This document shows positions 8,570 to 17,044 of a DNA stretch of 64,000 nt, one piece after another. The DNA is from Paenibacillus abyssi (GTDB taxonomy: Bacteria > Bacillota > Bacilli > Paenibacillales > Paenibacillaceae): contig NZ_BMGR01000020.1 in assembly GCF_014640295.1 (NCBI RefSeq), positions 1 to 64,000 on the forward strand, in the 5' to 3' direction. The notes beneath the pieces are model-generated. The model was not told where the DNA came from, did not search any database, and saw only the letters and a program-made list of their open reading frames with translations. How positions within the stretch are numbered: the first letter of the stretch is position 1; every line of letters starts with the position of its first letter. The position numbers were made by a program, and so were the translations under genes.

Positions 8570-10019
8570 GTCTATCACTCCTTCTCACCCTGACTTTCCT
8601 CGCGATCCGATAGGCAACGAAGGCGGCGATAAGCACCATCAAGGTCGTCATAAAATTACCGAACTGCTCCTGCATGACTTCGCGGCGGTATCTTTTGAAG
8701 GCCGTCGAATAATATTTACGGTGCATGCCGAGTTTGAAATACGCCATCGCTTCCTTGTTCTTTTTCTCCATGAGCAGCGACCGGCCTATACCGAGATAAG
8801 CGATATCGAAGTTCGAGTTCAAGCGGAGCACATCTCTCCATATATCGACCGAACGGTCGGTATTTCCGTTGTAATGCTCGATGGTCGCTTCGGTGACGAG
8901 TTTTCCGAATTGCGTGGGCTTAAAGACGACGATATTGTTCTTGCCCCGGTCAAGCACAACGAGCTTATCGCCGGCCCGTTCGACCGCTACCGGCGTATTG
9001 AAGACACCGAGCTGCGTCCCCCGTCCGCCGAAGGCGTACAGCAGCTCGCCTTCATCGTTGTACGTGAACAGCCGGGCGCGCAGGGAATCGAGCGCGACAT
9101 ACATGCCGTCGCCGAGCACCTTGATGTCAACCAGTTTGGACGGACCCGAGTTGTTCCCGAGTCTCCGGTAGCGGATATCCCCCCTTGGCGGATAATAGCC
9201 GAATCGTTTCAGGACATCCTGTCCGGACGGGTTGAGCCGCTTGATCGTTTCGGTCGAGTTGATATCGACGGTCGTTGCATAGACAAATCCTTTGCTGTCG
9301 ATATCGACACTCGCAAATTCCGTCGGAATGAACAGCTGCATCTGCGCTTTCTGCGCGTCTGTCGCCAGCGTCCGCCAGAGCCGGTCGGCCGGGTTCGTCG
9401 ACACTTTGATCGTGCCCACATAGCCCAGGAACCGCCCTTTCTCGTCGAACTGCATGATGCCCTCATACATCCCCCGCGCGACGACAAAGATCCGGCCCGC
9501 CTTGTCTACGGTTACCTTGAGCGGGACGAATTTGAAGCCTTGCGGCAGAATTTCCGACTGGGGATTATTCACGACCCGGATCAGCTCGCCTTCGTTCGTC
9601 AGAACGACGACGCGGCCTTTGTCTGTATCGGCGACGTAGATCTCCTTCTTATCCGATACGAAAATGCCGGACGGGTTCGCGAACTTGTTCTCCGTCCCGT
9701 CGATGTCGAAGCTTTCAATCGTCCGAATCACCCGCCATTCGTTGTCGAGAGCGATGATCCGCGCATTCCCGCTGTCCAATATGTAAATGAATCCGTCTTC
9801 CGTGACGAAAAGGTCGTTCGGTTGATTGAAGCTGCCCACGCCAAGGCTTTGACCCGAAATGGCTTTCTCAGGGACATACGGCGCCGGCAACGGCACCGAA
9901 TCTTCATAATAGTTGTAGGTGTATGCCTCATACGGCGTTGCGGCGGAAGCGGCCGGCGACGCTGCGGTCGCGAGCATGGAGACGATCGCCGCCAGCACAA
10001 GCGCTTTTTTTAATTTCAC
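8559..10019 (-). CDS. NHL-repeat beta-propeller protein with TPR and C-terminal membrane helix
   Basis: Secreted protein of 486 residues with a signal peptide (residues 1-26, ending ASAAT). A six-bladed NHL-type propeller spans roughly 55-390 (repeats such as FNQPNDLFVTEDGFIYILDS and FANPSGIFVSDKKEIYVAD). Next comes a TPR-like pair (about 395-440, DIWRDVLRLNSNFDIAYLGIG). A membrane helix near 455-475 is followed by a basic tail. The topology is therefore an extracellular propeller anchored by its C-terminus. The start is GTG after GGGGG. It may bind glycans or act as a scaffold for the two permease pairs. No enzyme motif was found. Confidence 0.75.
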   Translation of the reverse strand: MKLKKALVLAAIVSMLATAASPAASAATPYEAYTYNYYEDSVPLPAPYVPEKAISGQSLGVGSFNQPNDLFVTEDGFIYILDSGNARIIALDNEWRVIRTIESFDIDGTENKFANPSGIFVSDKKEIYVADTDKGRVVVLTNEGELIRVVNNPQSEILPQGFKFVPLKVTVDKAGRIFVVARGMYEGIMQFDEKGRFLGYVGTIKVSTNPADRLWRTLATDAQKAQMQLFIPTEFASVDIDSKGFVYATTVDINSTETIKRLNPSGQDVLKRFGYYPPRGDIRYRRLGNNSGPSKLVDIKVLGDGMYVALDSLRARLFTYNDEGELLYAFGGRGTQLGVFNTPVAVERAGDKLVVLDRGKNNIVVFKPTQFGKLVTEATIEHYNGNTDRSVDIWRDVLRLNSNFDIAYLGIGRSLLMEKKNKEAMAYFKLGMHRKYYSTAFKRYRREVMQEQFGNFMTTLMVLIAAFVAYRIARKVRVRRSDRREA

Positions 10020-10031
10020 GGACGATCCCCC

Positions 10032-10898
10032 TTAGTCTTTCATGCCGGATGTCGCCATCGTCTCGATAATGCGGCTCTGCGAGAAAATGAACAGCGAAAT
10101 CGGCACGCTCATCAAGATCAGCGCGACTGCTGCGCCAACGCCGGCACGGGCAATGCCGCCCTGAATGATTTGATTGGACGCATAATGGAGCGTTTTCAAT
10201 TGCTCGCTGTAGATGAAGCCGTTGCCGTCCGTCCCCCACAGCAGCTGGAACAACAAAATCATCAGTGTGAGCCATGCCGGCTTGACATTGGGCATGACGA
10301 CCTGCCAGAAAATGCGGTATTCGCTCGCGCCGTCGATTTTCGCCGCTTCCAAGAGCGAATCCGGCAGCTGCTCCATGAATTGCTTCATCAAATAAAGGCC
10401 AAGCGGGTACGCGAATGCCGGTACAATGACCGCCCAGTACGTATCGATAAGGCCGATCCACGACATGATCATGTAGTTCGGAATCGACGTTACGGCGCCG
10501 GTGAACATGAGCGACAGGACGACCGTCTGGAACAAAGTCGCTTTACCGGGAAACACATGCTTCGCAAGCGGATAGGCCGCCGCCGATGCCAGAATGACGT
10601 GTCCGATCACGCCCATCCCGGTAATGAAGAACGTATTGAAAATATAACGCGAGAACGGCACCCACGATTGGCCAAGCAGCGTCATGAGATCGACGAAGTT
10701 TGTGAACGTAGGGTTACGCACGAACAGGGTCGGCGGAAACAGGAAAATTTCGTCGAGCGGCTTGAACGCCGCGTTGATCGCGTAGACGAGCGGCAGCGCC
10801 ATGAATGCGCCGACGACCGCCAGCAGCACAAACAGCGAGAAACTTCCCATGAAAGACCGGTTGACGCGCTTTTTTCGCATCGAAAGGATGTAATTCAT
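10032..10898 (-). CDS. Sugar ABC transporter permease (MalG-like), second pair
   Basis: CUT1 permease of 288 residues with six helices and the EAA loop LPDSLLEAAKIDGASEYRIFW. It starts at an ATG after an AGGTGGGGGAA site, four bases after its MalF-like partner ends. A 12-bp gap separates its end from the NHL gene. This is the first of two permease pairs in one transcription unit. The pair probably takes substrate from the 978-residue binding protein encoded immediately upstream. Confidence 0.9.
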   Translation of the reverse strand: MNYILSMRKKRVNRSFMGSFSLFVLLAVVGAFMALPLVYAINAAFKPLDEIFLFPPTLFVRNPTFTNFVDLMTLLGQSWVPFSRYIFNTFFITGMGVIGHVILASAAAYPLAKHVFPGKATLFQTVVLSLMFTGAVTSIPNYMIMSWIGLIDTYWAVIVPAFAYPLGLYLMKQFMEQLPDSLLEAAKIDGASEYRIFWQVVMPNVKPAWLTLMILLFQLLWGTDGNGFIYSEQLKTLHYASNQIIQGGIARAGVGAAVALILMSVPISLFIFSQSRIIETMATSGMKD

Positions 10899-10902
10899 GC
10901 GA

Positions 10903-11871
10903 TTATTCCCCCACCTTCCTGAGCAGTCGTTGGATCACCAGGTTCGTGCCGAGCATGATAATGAACAGCACGGTCGCGATCGCCGAAGCATAGCCCATCT
11001 CGAAGCGGATCGTGCCGAAGTCGATCAGGTGGGTAACGACCGTTTGCGCGGCGTAGTTGACGCTCGGGAATCCGGCGAGGTTAATCGAGACGTCCGCGAC
11101 GGCGAGCGACGTCGTTATCTGGATGACGGCGCCGAACATCAGCTGCGGCCTCATTGACGGCAGCGTAATGAACCAGAGCTCCTGCCAGCGGTTCTTGATG
11201 CCGTCCACCGCGCCGGCTTCATACAGCGTCCTGTCGACCGTCTGCAGACCGGCAATGAATGCCAGGAAGCCGGTGCCCAGAGACAGCCAGAGCTGTACGA
11301 GAATGATAATGCCAAGAATATATGCCTCGGTCTTGAGCCACTGAATCGGCTCCAGGATGACGCCGAGCTTGATGAGCAGGCCGTTGGCGATACCGTAACG
11401 GTCGCCGGAAAAAATCATCTGCCAGATGAAATATACATTGCCGGATATGGATGGCGCATAAAAGACAAGCGTCATCATTGCGCGCAGCTTCGGTCCGAGC
11501 TCATTGATGATCCACGCGAAGATGAAGCAGGCAATGTAACTGACTGGGCCGGTAATCGCGGCGAACAAAAGGGTGTTCTTGATTGCGGTCAAGAACACGT
11601 CGTCTTCCAGAAACAGCCTCGAATAGTTCTGCCAGCCGATGAAACGCGGAAACTCGAGCAGGTTAAAATAAGTCAAGCTGATGATAATGGACATAATGAC
11701 GGGCAAAATCGTAAAGGCCGCGAACAAAAGCATATACGGCGCCATCAGGATGTATGAATGTTTATTGTTTCTGATCTCCCGCTTCTGGACGGCCCACCAT
11801 GTATGGGAACGTGCCGGTTTGCCGGATCCGGCCGGCTTCTGCTTTGAACGCTCAATCGTGATATTGGACAC
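10903..11871 (-). CDS. Sugar ABC transporter permease (MalF-like), second pair
   Basis: CUT1 permease, about 322 residues, six helices, with the coupling loop VDRTLYEAGAVDGIKNRWQE. A longer open frame exists, but the GTG giving VSNITIERSK has an AAAGGGGAG site six bases upstream and begins 14 bp after the upstream gene stops, so I use it. A basic N-terminal tail precedes the first helix (YILMAPYMLLFAAF). It partners the MalG-like gene four bases downstream. Confidence 0.9.
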   Translation of the reverse strand: MSNITIERSKQKPAGSGKPARSHTWWAVQKREIRNNKHSYILMAPYMLLFAAFTILPVIMSIIISLTYFNLLEFPRFIGWQNYSRLFLEDDVFLTAIKNTLLFAAITGPVSYIACFIFAWIINELGPKLRAMMTLVFYAPSISGNVYFIWQMIFSGDRYGIANGLLIKLGVILEPIQWLKTEAYILGIIILVQLWLSLGTGFLAFIAGLQTVDRTLYEAGAVDGIKNRWQELWFITLPSMRPQLMFGAVIQITTSLAVADVSINLAGFPSVNYAAQTVVTHLIDFGTIRFEMGYASAIATVLFIIMLGTNLVIQRLLRKVGE

Positions 11872-11884
11872 GGTAGTCTCCCCT

Positions 11885-14821
11885 TTATTCCGGCAGGCCG
11901 AATTCTTTGCGTTTGGCTTTGATTTCTTCGTGAATGTACTGCACGTAGTCGACGATCGCTTCGCGCGGTTCCGTCTGCGCGTTGACCACGGTTTTATAGA
12001 ATGCATTGAGCAGGTGGCGTCCGGTAAAATACCCGCCCGGAACCTCCGGAATACCCTTTACATATTCGAACTGCGCCTTCAGGTTTTCGTACTCGGTAAC
12101 CGGCCACGGCAAGCTGTCGAGAGACTCGATGTTGGCGGTCGGGTAGCGGGCCGATGCGCCGAGCAGACCTTCCATTTCGCGGCCGAATTGTGTCTGCGTC
12201 TCAGCGGATGTCCACCATTTCATAAATTCCCACGCGGCATCCTTGTCGGCAGCGCCCTTCAGCATGATCGTACTGCTGCCCGCGCTTGGAACGGACCGGT
12301 CGATGGTACCGTCTTCTTTCGGTGTGCCGGGTACCGGCAAGAAGCCCCACATGCCGCGAATTTCCGGTGCGAAGACGGTGAGCAGGTTATAAGTCGTATA
12401 ATCGGCGATGCCGATCGGCATTTGGCCGGTACGGAACCGGTTTGCGAAGTCGAACTCGCGTTCCAGCTTGTAATCTGTGTAGAGCTCCGTCCACGTCTTG
12501 AACGTCTCGATGCCGGTACGGGAATCGAGATCCGATTCCTTCCCGTCGTTGCGGTAGAATTGACCACCGTTCTGCATAAGCAAGGAGGCGTAGATCGAGT
12601 TCGGCGGCAAGTTCTCTCCCGGATACGTCGGGTTCAGGACGAGCGGCAGGCCGAACTCCATATGATTCTTATTCAAGATGGCAAGCAGATTCGCAACTTC
12701 ATCCCACGTTTGTGGAATCTTCAGCCCCAGTTCGTTCAAGACGTCTTTACGGTAAAAGAGCATATTGAACGTCTGTGTCTCCGGCAGAGCGTAGACGCCT
12801 TTCTCGTACGTGTACGGCACGAGCGCGCTCGGACGGAAACGTTCGGCGACATCTTCAAAGTCGTCAAACTGCGTTAAATCCGCTGCCGCATTCCGCATCG
12901 CATAATTGACCGGGATGTCGTTGCCGATTTGCATCGCAACGTCGGGTCCTTGCCCGGCCAGCGTCGCCGGCAGCAGCGTCTGCATTTGCACGAGCTTCAG
13001 ATTGACGTTAATGCCCGTCTCAGGCGTGAACGTCTCGTCGATCATCGCCTTCAGCGTATTCGCCTGATCGCGGCCGGAGCCGATCCAGACCGTGACGGAG
13101 CGCCGATCGTCTCCCTCGGCAACGTTGCCGATCGTATTATAGTCGATGAAGAAGGAGTAACCGAACGTGACGATTTCGTGCTTCAACTCCGAAAAGAATC
13201 CGAGGCCCGAACGGGGAAATTTCTTCTCCGGCGAAGCGACGTAGATCTCGTCGATCTCGAGCGGCATTTCGCGAGTCCGCAGCAGCCAGGTGCCAAGACC
13301 GCCCGTATTGGTCTTATAGGAGACAAGACGGCGCGGAATGGTATCCGGCTCGTCGATCATTTCGTCGAGCTGCACATACATCGTCTTCAGCAGCGCTTCG
13401 GAGTCGCTGCTTCCGCCCGACAGACGGCGAAGCTCCTGGCTGACGAGCTTGAGCCGGTCGCTCTCCGCTTTGAACGTATCGAGCAGATCCGGAATCCGCA
13501 CATGCACACGGTAGTCGCGGTACTGGTCCGGCGCCGTGCCGGTAATCATCAATATTTTGCGGTATACGCTGTTCAGATTGAACAAGCTCTCTTCGATGGC
13601 GCGAATAAGCGGCGCGAATTCACCAAGGTTGTTCTCAAGGCGGATGACGTTCCTGCCTTCGTTCAGCCGGAACAGGTACGGTTCGGCGCCGCCAGGCACA
13701 TCGACACGGTAGCCGCTCTTAAACCGAAATGGCACACGTTCCGCTTCGCTGAACGGAATAACGCCATTAATAAGCAATCTGCGCGTCGAATAGATGCCCC
13801 TCACGAAATTTTGCTGCGATTTGAACCCCAGCTTGTAAAGTCCGGTTTCCGGAACCTCTACCTCCCATTCCATCCATTGACCCGGGATTCGCCAGTTGTA
13901 GCCGCCGATCGTATTGACCCGAACCTCGGACGGACTGTAAGGGGTAACCGCAGGGCTGGATCGTTCCGTTTGCGGATAAAGGGTCGGCGATGACTTCGCG
14001 ACGGCGTCTTCCCCCTGGATCGTCAGCAATACGCCGGTTGGAGCCTGAGTACCTTCCTGCTGGTAGCCATTCAGCGTTTCTTCATAGGAAGCCGGTTCCT
14101 TGTGCTGAAACAGCTTCAAATGACGGATCACCATCGGCTCTCGCTGCGAGAGCAGTGACAGCTTATGGGTGCCGGCTGTCAGATAGAACAGGAATGGCTG
14201 CTCGAAATAACCTTCGTAATCCTTAAACAGCGTCTCGCGCCATTCAGGCTTCTCGATTTGCTGCGGCCGCAGATCGTTGCCTCGATTGTCCTGCCGCACT
14301 TCATCAAGCTCATTGTCCCAGATGCGGTCGAACTGCAGGTACGCCGCCTCTTCGAACGGCACTTCACCGTCGATGAGGAACGACCGCTCGATACTCGAGC
14401 TCTTGCCTTCGATGGGATAATAGAATATCGAGATATGATACAATCCCGTCTCCGGCACCTCCACCGTCCAATCAGCCTGCCCCCTCTCGCCGGTCTTCAG
14501 CGAGGCGCCGCTTTGTCCTTCGAAATTGTCAAGCTTCTCGAAGCCGTCGCCTTCAATTGCGTCGTAGTCGGCAGCCATGATGACGACTTCGCGATTCGGC
14601 CGGACAGCGCTTTCATATTCCGCCGAGTAAGCCGCGTAACTCCCCTTGTCTTGGATCATGGAGAAAAGCTCATCTTCCGCGGACAACTGCACGGTTGCAG
14701 TATCGGCTGTATCGTTCGGGCTTTCTGCTGAAATCCAAGGTCCGGAAGTCAATACGCTGAGCGCTAAGACGGTGCTCATCGCCGTCAACGCCATTTTTTT
14801 GAGCCGTGGAATCCCTTTCAA
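11885..14821 (-). CDS. Giant secreted solute-binding protein with N-terminal carbohydrate-binding-like domains
   Basis: 978 residues, roughly twice the usual size. A signal peptide (about 1-31, cleaved near ISA-ES) lacks a lipobox Cys. Two similar beta-rich regions follow (about 105-235 and 265-410), each with a 'WTVEVPETGLYHIS'-type strand pattern like a CBM6/35 jelly roll; the second reads WEWEVEVPETGLYKLGF. A helical linker leads to a family 1 binding-protein domain from about 560 (VTVWIGSGRDQANTL) to the end. The start is TTG after AGGGGGG. As first gene of the operon it should deliver glycan to the permease pair behind it. With no lipid anchor or membrane helix, its retention on the cell is unexplained. 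Confidence 0.82.
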   Translation of the reverse strand: MKGIPRLKKMALTAMSTVLALSVLTSGPWISAESPNDTADTATVQLSAEDELFSMIQDKGSYAAYSAEYESAVRPNREVVIMAADYDAIEGDGFEKLDNFEGQSGASLKTGERGQADWTVEVPETGLYHISIFYYPIEGKSSSIERSFLIDGEVPFEEAAYLQFDRIWDNELDEVRQDNRGNDLRPQQIEKPEWRETLFKDYEGYFEQPFLFYLTAGTHKLSLLSQREPMVIRHLKLFQHKEPASYEETLNGYQQEGTQAPTGVLLTIQGEDAVAKSSPTLYPQTERSSPAVTPYSPSEVRVNTIGGYNWRIPGQWMEWEVEVPETGLYKLGFKSQQNFVRGIYSTRRLLINGVIPFSEAERVPFRFKSGYRVDVPGGAEPYLFRLNEGRNVIRLENNLGEFAPLIRAIEESLFNLNSVYRKILMITGTAPDQYRDYRVHVRIPDLLDTFKAESDRLKLVSQELRRLSGGSSDSEALLKTMYVQLDEMIDEPDTIPRRLVSYKTNTGGLGTWLLRTREMPLEIDEIYVASPEKKFPRSGLGFFSELKHEIVTFGYSFFIDYNTIGNVAEGDDRRSVTVWIGSGRDQANTLKAMIDETFTPETGINVNLKLVQMQTLLPATLAGQGPDVAMQIGNDIPVNYAMRNAAADLTQFDDFEDVAERFRPSALVPYTYEKGVYALPETQTFNMLFYRKDVLNELGLKIPQTWDEVANLLAILNKNHMEFGLPLVLNPTYPGENLPPNSIYASLLMQNGGQFYRNDGKESDLDSRTGIETFKTWTELYTDYKLEREFDFANRFRTGQMPIGIADYTTYNLLTVFAPEIRGMWGFLPVPGTPKEDGTIDRSVPSAGSSTIMLKGAADKDAAWEFMKWWTSAETQTQFGREMEGLLGASARYPTANIESLDSLPWPVTEYENLKAQFEYVKGIPEVPGGYFTGRHLLNAFYKTVVNAQTEPREAIVDYVQYIHEEIKAKRKEFGLPE

Positions 14822-14915
14822 AATTAACCCCCCTCAAAAGCTAAGCGACGGATGTCTTCGCGTCACGCATTTGACCGCCTGCTGGAATCAAATACACACC
14901 GGGTCTCCTTTTACA

Positions 14916-14931
14916 ATGCATCAAGATGCAT
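14916..14931. promoter_or_regulatory. Palindromic operator candidate upstream of the mannan operon
   Basis: ATGCATCAAGATGCAT is a perfect inverted repeat (7-bp arms, 2-bp centre), 95 bp before the TTG start of the giant binding protein. The surrounding gap (14822-15197) is A+T-rich and must hold the operon promoter. A TTGACA occurs further upstream on the minus strand, but no convincing -10 is spaced to it. The palindrome does not have the central CG typical of LacI-family sites, so another regulator is possible. Confidence 0.4.
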
Positions 14932-15123
14932 CACCAAACCAAACAATAATTAATATATAAACAAAATATGTTAGTCTTTTGTTATTTTATGTTGAAATTA
15001 TTCCCCGTAATTTAACCGAATTTTGTCAAGTGTCGATCAGAAGTTGTAGACTAGTGTAGATTTTTGGCAGGAATGCTCTTTAATACGATCAGAGAAGATT
15101 AGGTCTGTTTGTCAGCAATGCCC

Positions 15124-15160
15124 AAAAAGAAGGGGTGCGCCGATTTGAGCTGCACACCCC
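15124..15160 (-). terminator. Intrinsic terminator of the lipoprotein binding-protein gene
   Basis: On the minus strand a 9-bp stem with one mismatch (GGGGTGTGC / GCGCACCCC) is followed by TTCTTTTT. It lies 38 bp after the stop codon of the binding-protein gene and separates it from the main operon. Confidence 0.8.
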
Positions 15161-15197
15161 CTCCCCATTATAACCGCATACTGCGTGAACGGTTCTT

Positions 15198-16565
15198 TTA
15201 TTGTACCTTGGCGAGCGCAGCCTCAGCGGCTGCCTTGTGCTTCTCAATCGTGGCCGATACCGATTGGTTCTGGATGATGACCTCATCCATGACCGCAAAC
15301 AGCGGGAAGTCCGGGATTCCCTCTTCGACCGAAAGGCGGCCGGTGCCGTTAATCTTGCTTAGACCGAGGTCGATGTCAGCCTGGTTCTTGAAGCGGGATT
15401 CCAGCCAATCTTGACCGAGGTACTCTTCCGTCGGCGGCACGTCGAAGCTTTGCTCCCAGATCGAGTAAATCGTTTTTGCGTCCTGGACGCCTTTCAACAT
15501 GAACCAGCCATTTAGTCCCGTATTTGCATATGTATACTTACCGTCGCTGTTCGGACCGACCGGGTTCGGCACGACGCCGACTTCAAACGTCAGGTCGCCC
15601 ACGTTCCAATCATAGTTGACCGACATGAGGACGTCGCCGTCTTTGAACGTGTTCGTCTCATTCCAGTCCATCTTGTTGCCCGACTTGACTTTGACGACGT
15701 TTTCCACGTTATAGAGACGGTTGATGAAATCCAGCGTTTCGGCAAATTTCGGATCCGTCATGCCCATCGTCAAATCTTCGTACACGAACATCGCGTTGTT
15801 CGTTACGCCAAAGTGGCGGGCGGCATCGACCGGCCAGCCGGCGTAGCCGAACGTGTCCACTTTGCCGTCGTTATCCGTATCGCGCGTCGCGGCTTTCGCG
15901 AGCTCCAGGAATTTTTCCCAGGTCCACTGACCGGCGTTGTACAGCTCCTGCGGGTCCTGCACCCCAAGCTTCTTCACGAGATCGCGGTTGTAATAGGTGC
16001 CGACAATCGATACGCCGGGCGTGCCGAATGAGTACTCCGTGCCTCCGATCGCAGGCAGCCTGGTCATCAGCTTCTGCTCGTTGTTGATATCGTCCGTGTC
16101 CGACGTGAATTCACTGATCGGAAGGATGAGGCCTTGCTTCGCGAGAGGAATCGCGCGCTTGAGCTCCATGATCGCGATGTCCGCGAAGGGCTCGCCCGCA
16201 AGCGTCGAAGTCGTTACTTTGTCCATGTACTCTGCGAATGGAACATTAATAAATTCAAATTTGAAATTGTATTGCTTCTCGAGCTCCGCCAGCTTGTCGA
16301 GACGCGCTTTCTCGCCTGCCGTGTTACCCGCCGGCTTCTGGTCCCACCAGGATGCAACTTTAATCGTGCGGCCGCCGAGATCGACTGCCGCAGGCGCAGC
16401 TTCCTCAACGGCAGGCGCATTGGCCGCTGCAGCATCATTCGTTGCCGCACTGTCGTTCGCGGCATTCTCGGCAGGCGCATTGGGCGCATTATTGCCGCCG
16501 GAGCAAGCCGTCACAACGAGCAGAATGGCGATAAGAAGGAATGAAAGCCCTTTCAACTTTTTCAT
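15198..16565 (-). CDS. Sugar ABC transporter substrate-binding lipoprotein
   Basis: Family 1 extracellular binding protein of 455 residues. The signal peptide ends in a lipobox (VVTAC, Cys about residue 21), followed by an Ala/Asn/Pro-rich linker and the binding fold. Aromatic residues such as WSWWDQKPAG-like WW near residue 70 and GWFMLKG could stack on sugar rings. The ATG is preceded by GGGAGGC; five codons upstream an in-frame start lacks a site. It has its own promoter (16732-16760) and terminator (15124-15160), so it can be made in excess over the permeases. Either of the two permease pairs downstream could be its partner. Confidence 0.9.
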   Translation of the reverse strand: MKKLKGLSFLLIAILLVVTACSGGNNAPNAPAENAANDSAATNDAAAANAPAVEEAAPAAVDLGGRTIKVASWWDQKPAGNTAGEKARLDKLAELEKQYNFKFEFINVPFAEYMDKVTTSTLAGEPFADIAIMELKRAIPLAKQGLILPISEFTSDTDDINNEQKLMTRLPAIGGTEYSFGTPGVSIVGTYYNRDLVKKLGVQDPQELYNAGQWTWEKFLELAKAATRDTDNDGKVDTFGYAGWPVDAARHFGVTNNAMFVYEDLTMGMTDPKFAETLDFINRLYNVENVVKVKSGNKMDWNETNTFKDGDVLMSVNYDWNVGDLTFEVGVVPNPVGPNSDGKYTYANTGLNGWFMLKGVQDAKTIYSIWEQSFDVPPTEEYLGQDWLESRFKNQADIDLGLSKINGTGRLSVEEGIPDFPLFAVMDEVIIQNQSVSATIEKHKAAAEAALAKVQ

Positions 16566-16652
16566 TGTCAAGCCTCCCAATTTAATATTATTTTGTTTTT
16601 TGCCGTGGTACTGCGGCGCAATAGCCCGCTTCGCGATGGCCCCTTCCCCGAA

Positions 16653-16666
16653 AGTAACCGTTTACA
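16653..16666. promoter_or_regulatory. LacI/CcpA-type operator candidate
   Basis: AGTAACCGTTTACA matches the TGTAANCGNTTACA form shared by LacI-family operators and cre sites, with one change at the first base. It lies between the promoter at 16732-16760 and the start of the lipoprotein gene, where a bound repressor would block elongation. The regulator at 17045-18082 or CcpA could bind it. Confidence 0.5.
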
Positions 16667-16731
16667 AAAATCACTTTAAAATAACCGCCTCATCACCACC
16701 GTAATCTGACGTGTTGATTGATTGCAAAACA

Positions 16732-16760
16732 ATCATAACACCACAACCAATCATCGTCAA
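16732..16760 (-). promoter_or_regulatory. Sigma-A-type promoter of the lipoprotein binding-protein gene
   Basis: Minus-strand -35 TTGACG (16755-16760), 17-bp spacer and -10 TATGAT (16732-16737), giving a leader of about 160 nt before the gene. The rest of the gap 16566-17044 holds the operator at 16653, a binding-protein relic and a strong terminator. Confidence 0.7.
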
Positions 16761-16879
16761 TTCAAATTTAGCAAAAAACTAAATATTTGTTTGGTTGTTG
16801 TTATGTTTTTGTTTGGCGGTTTAATTTCGCAAACCTTGCTGCTTAACGGAGAGAGTTTCCTCTCGTTAACTTATTTCAT

Positions 16880-16960
16880 TTAAGTCAGCGCGGCTTCGCT
16901 GGCTGCTTTGTTCTTTTGAACCGTCGCCGTTACGGATTCTGCTCGGACATGAACAAGTGT
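16880..16960 (-). pseudogene. C-terminal relic of a second binding-protein gene
   Basis: The minus strand reads AESVTATVQKNKAASEAALT followed by TAA. The intact binding protein at 15198-16565 ends with the similar QNQSVSATIEKHKAAAEAAL. Only about 25 codons are left, cut off by a terminator hairpin on the upstream side. This indicates a tandem binding-protein duplicate that has been deleted, with the last codons retained. Confidence 0.65.
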
Positions 16961-16970
16961 TTCCAAGATC

Positions 16971-17011
16971 AAAAAGAACCGATACCGGTTCACCGTGTAT
17001 CGGTTCTTTTT
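16971..17011. terminator. Strong bidirectional terminator after the LacI-type regulator
   Basis: A perfect 15-bp inverted repeat (AAAAAGAACCGATAC and its complement) encloses an 11-nt loop. The outer A and T runs give a U-tract in both directions. It ends the LacI-type gene, whose stop is 34 bp away on the minus strand. Confidence 0.9.
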
Positions 17012-17044
17012 GGACAGATGGATCCTACACTTGCTTGACGCGCA

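Noticed and set aside
8400-10013. 537-codon plus-strand frame opposite the NHL gene
   Set aside because: It is the antisense of a well-supported propeller protein. The translation has no domain and is full of Arg and His.
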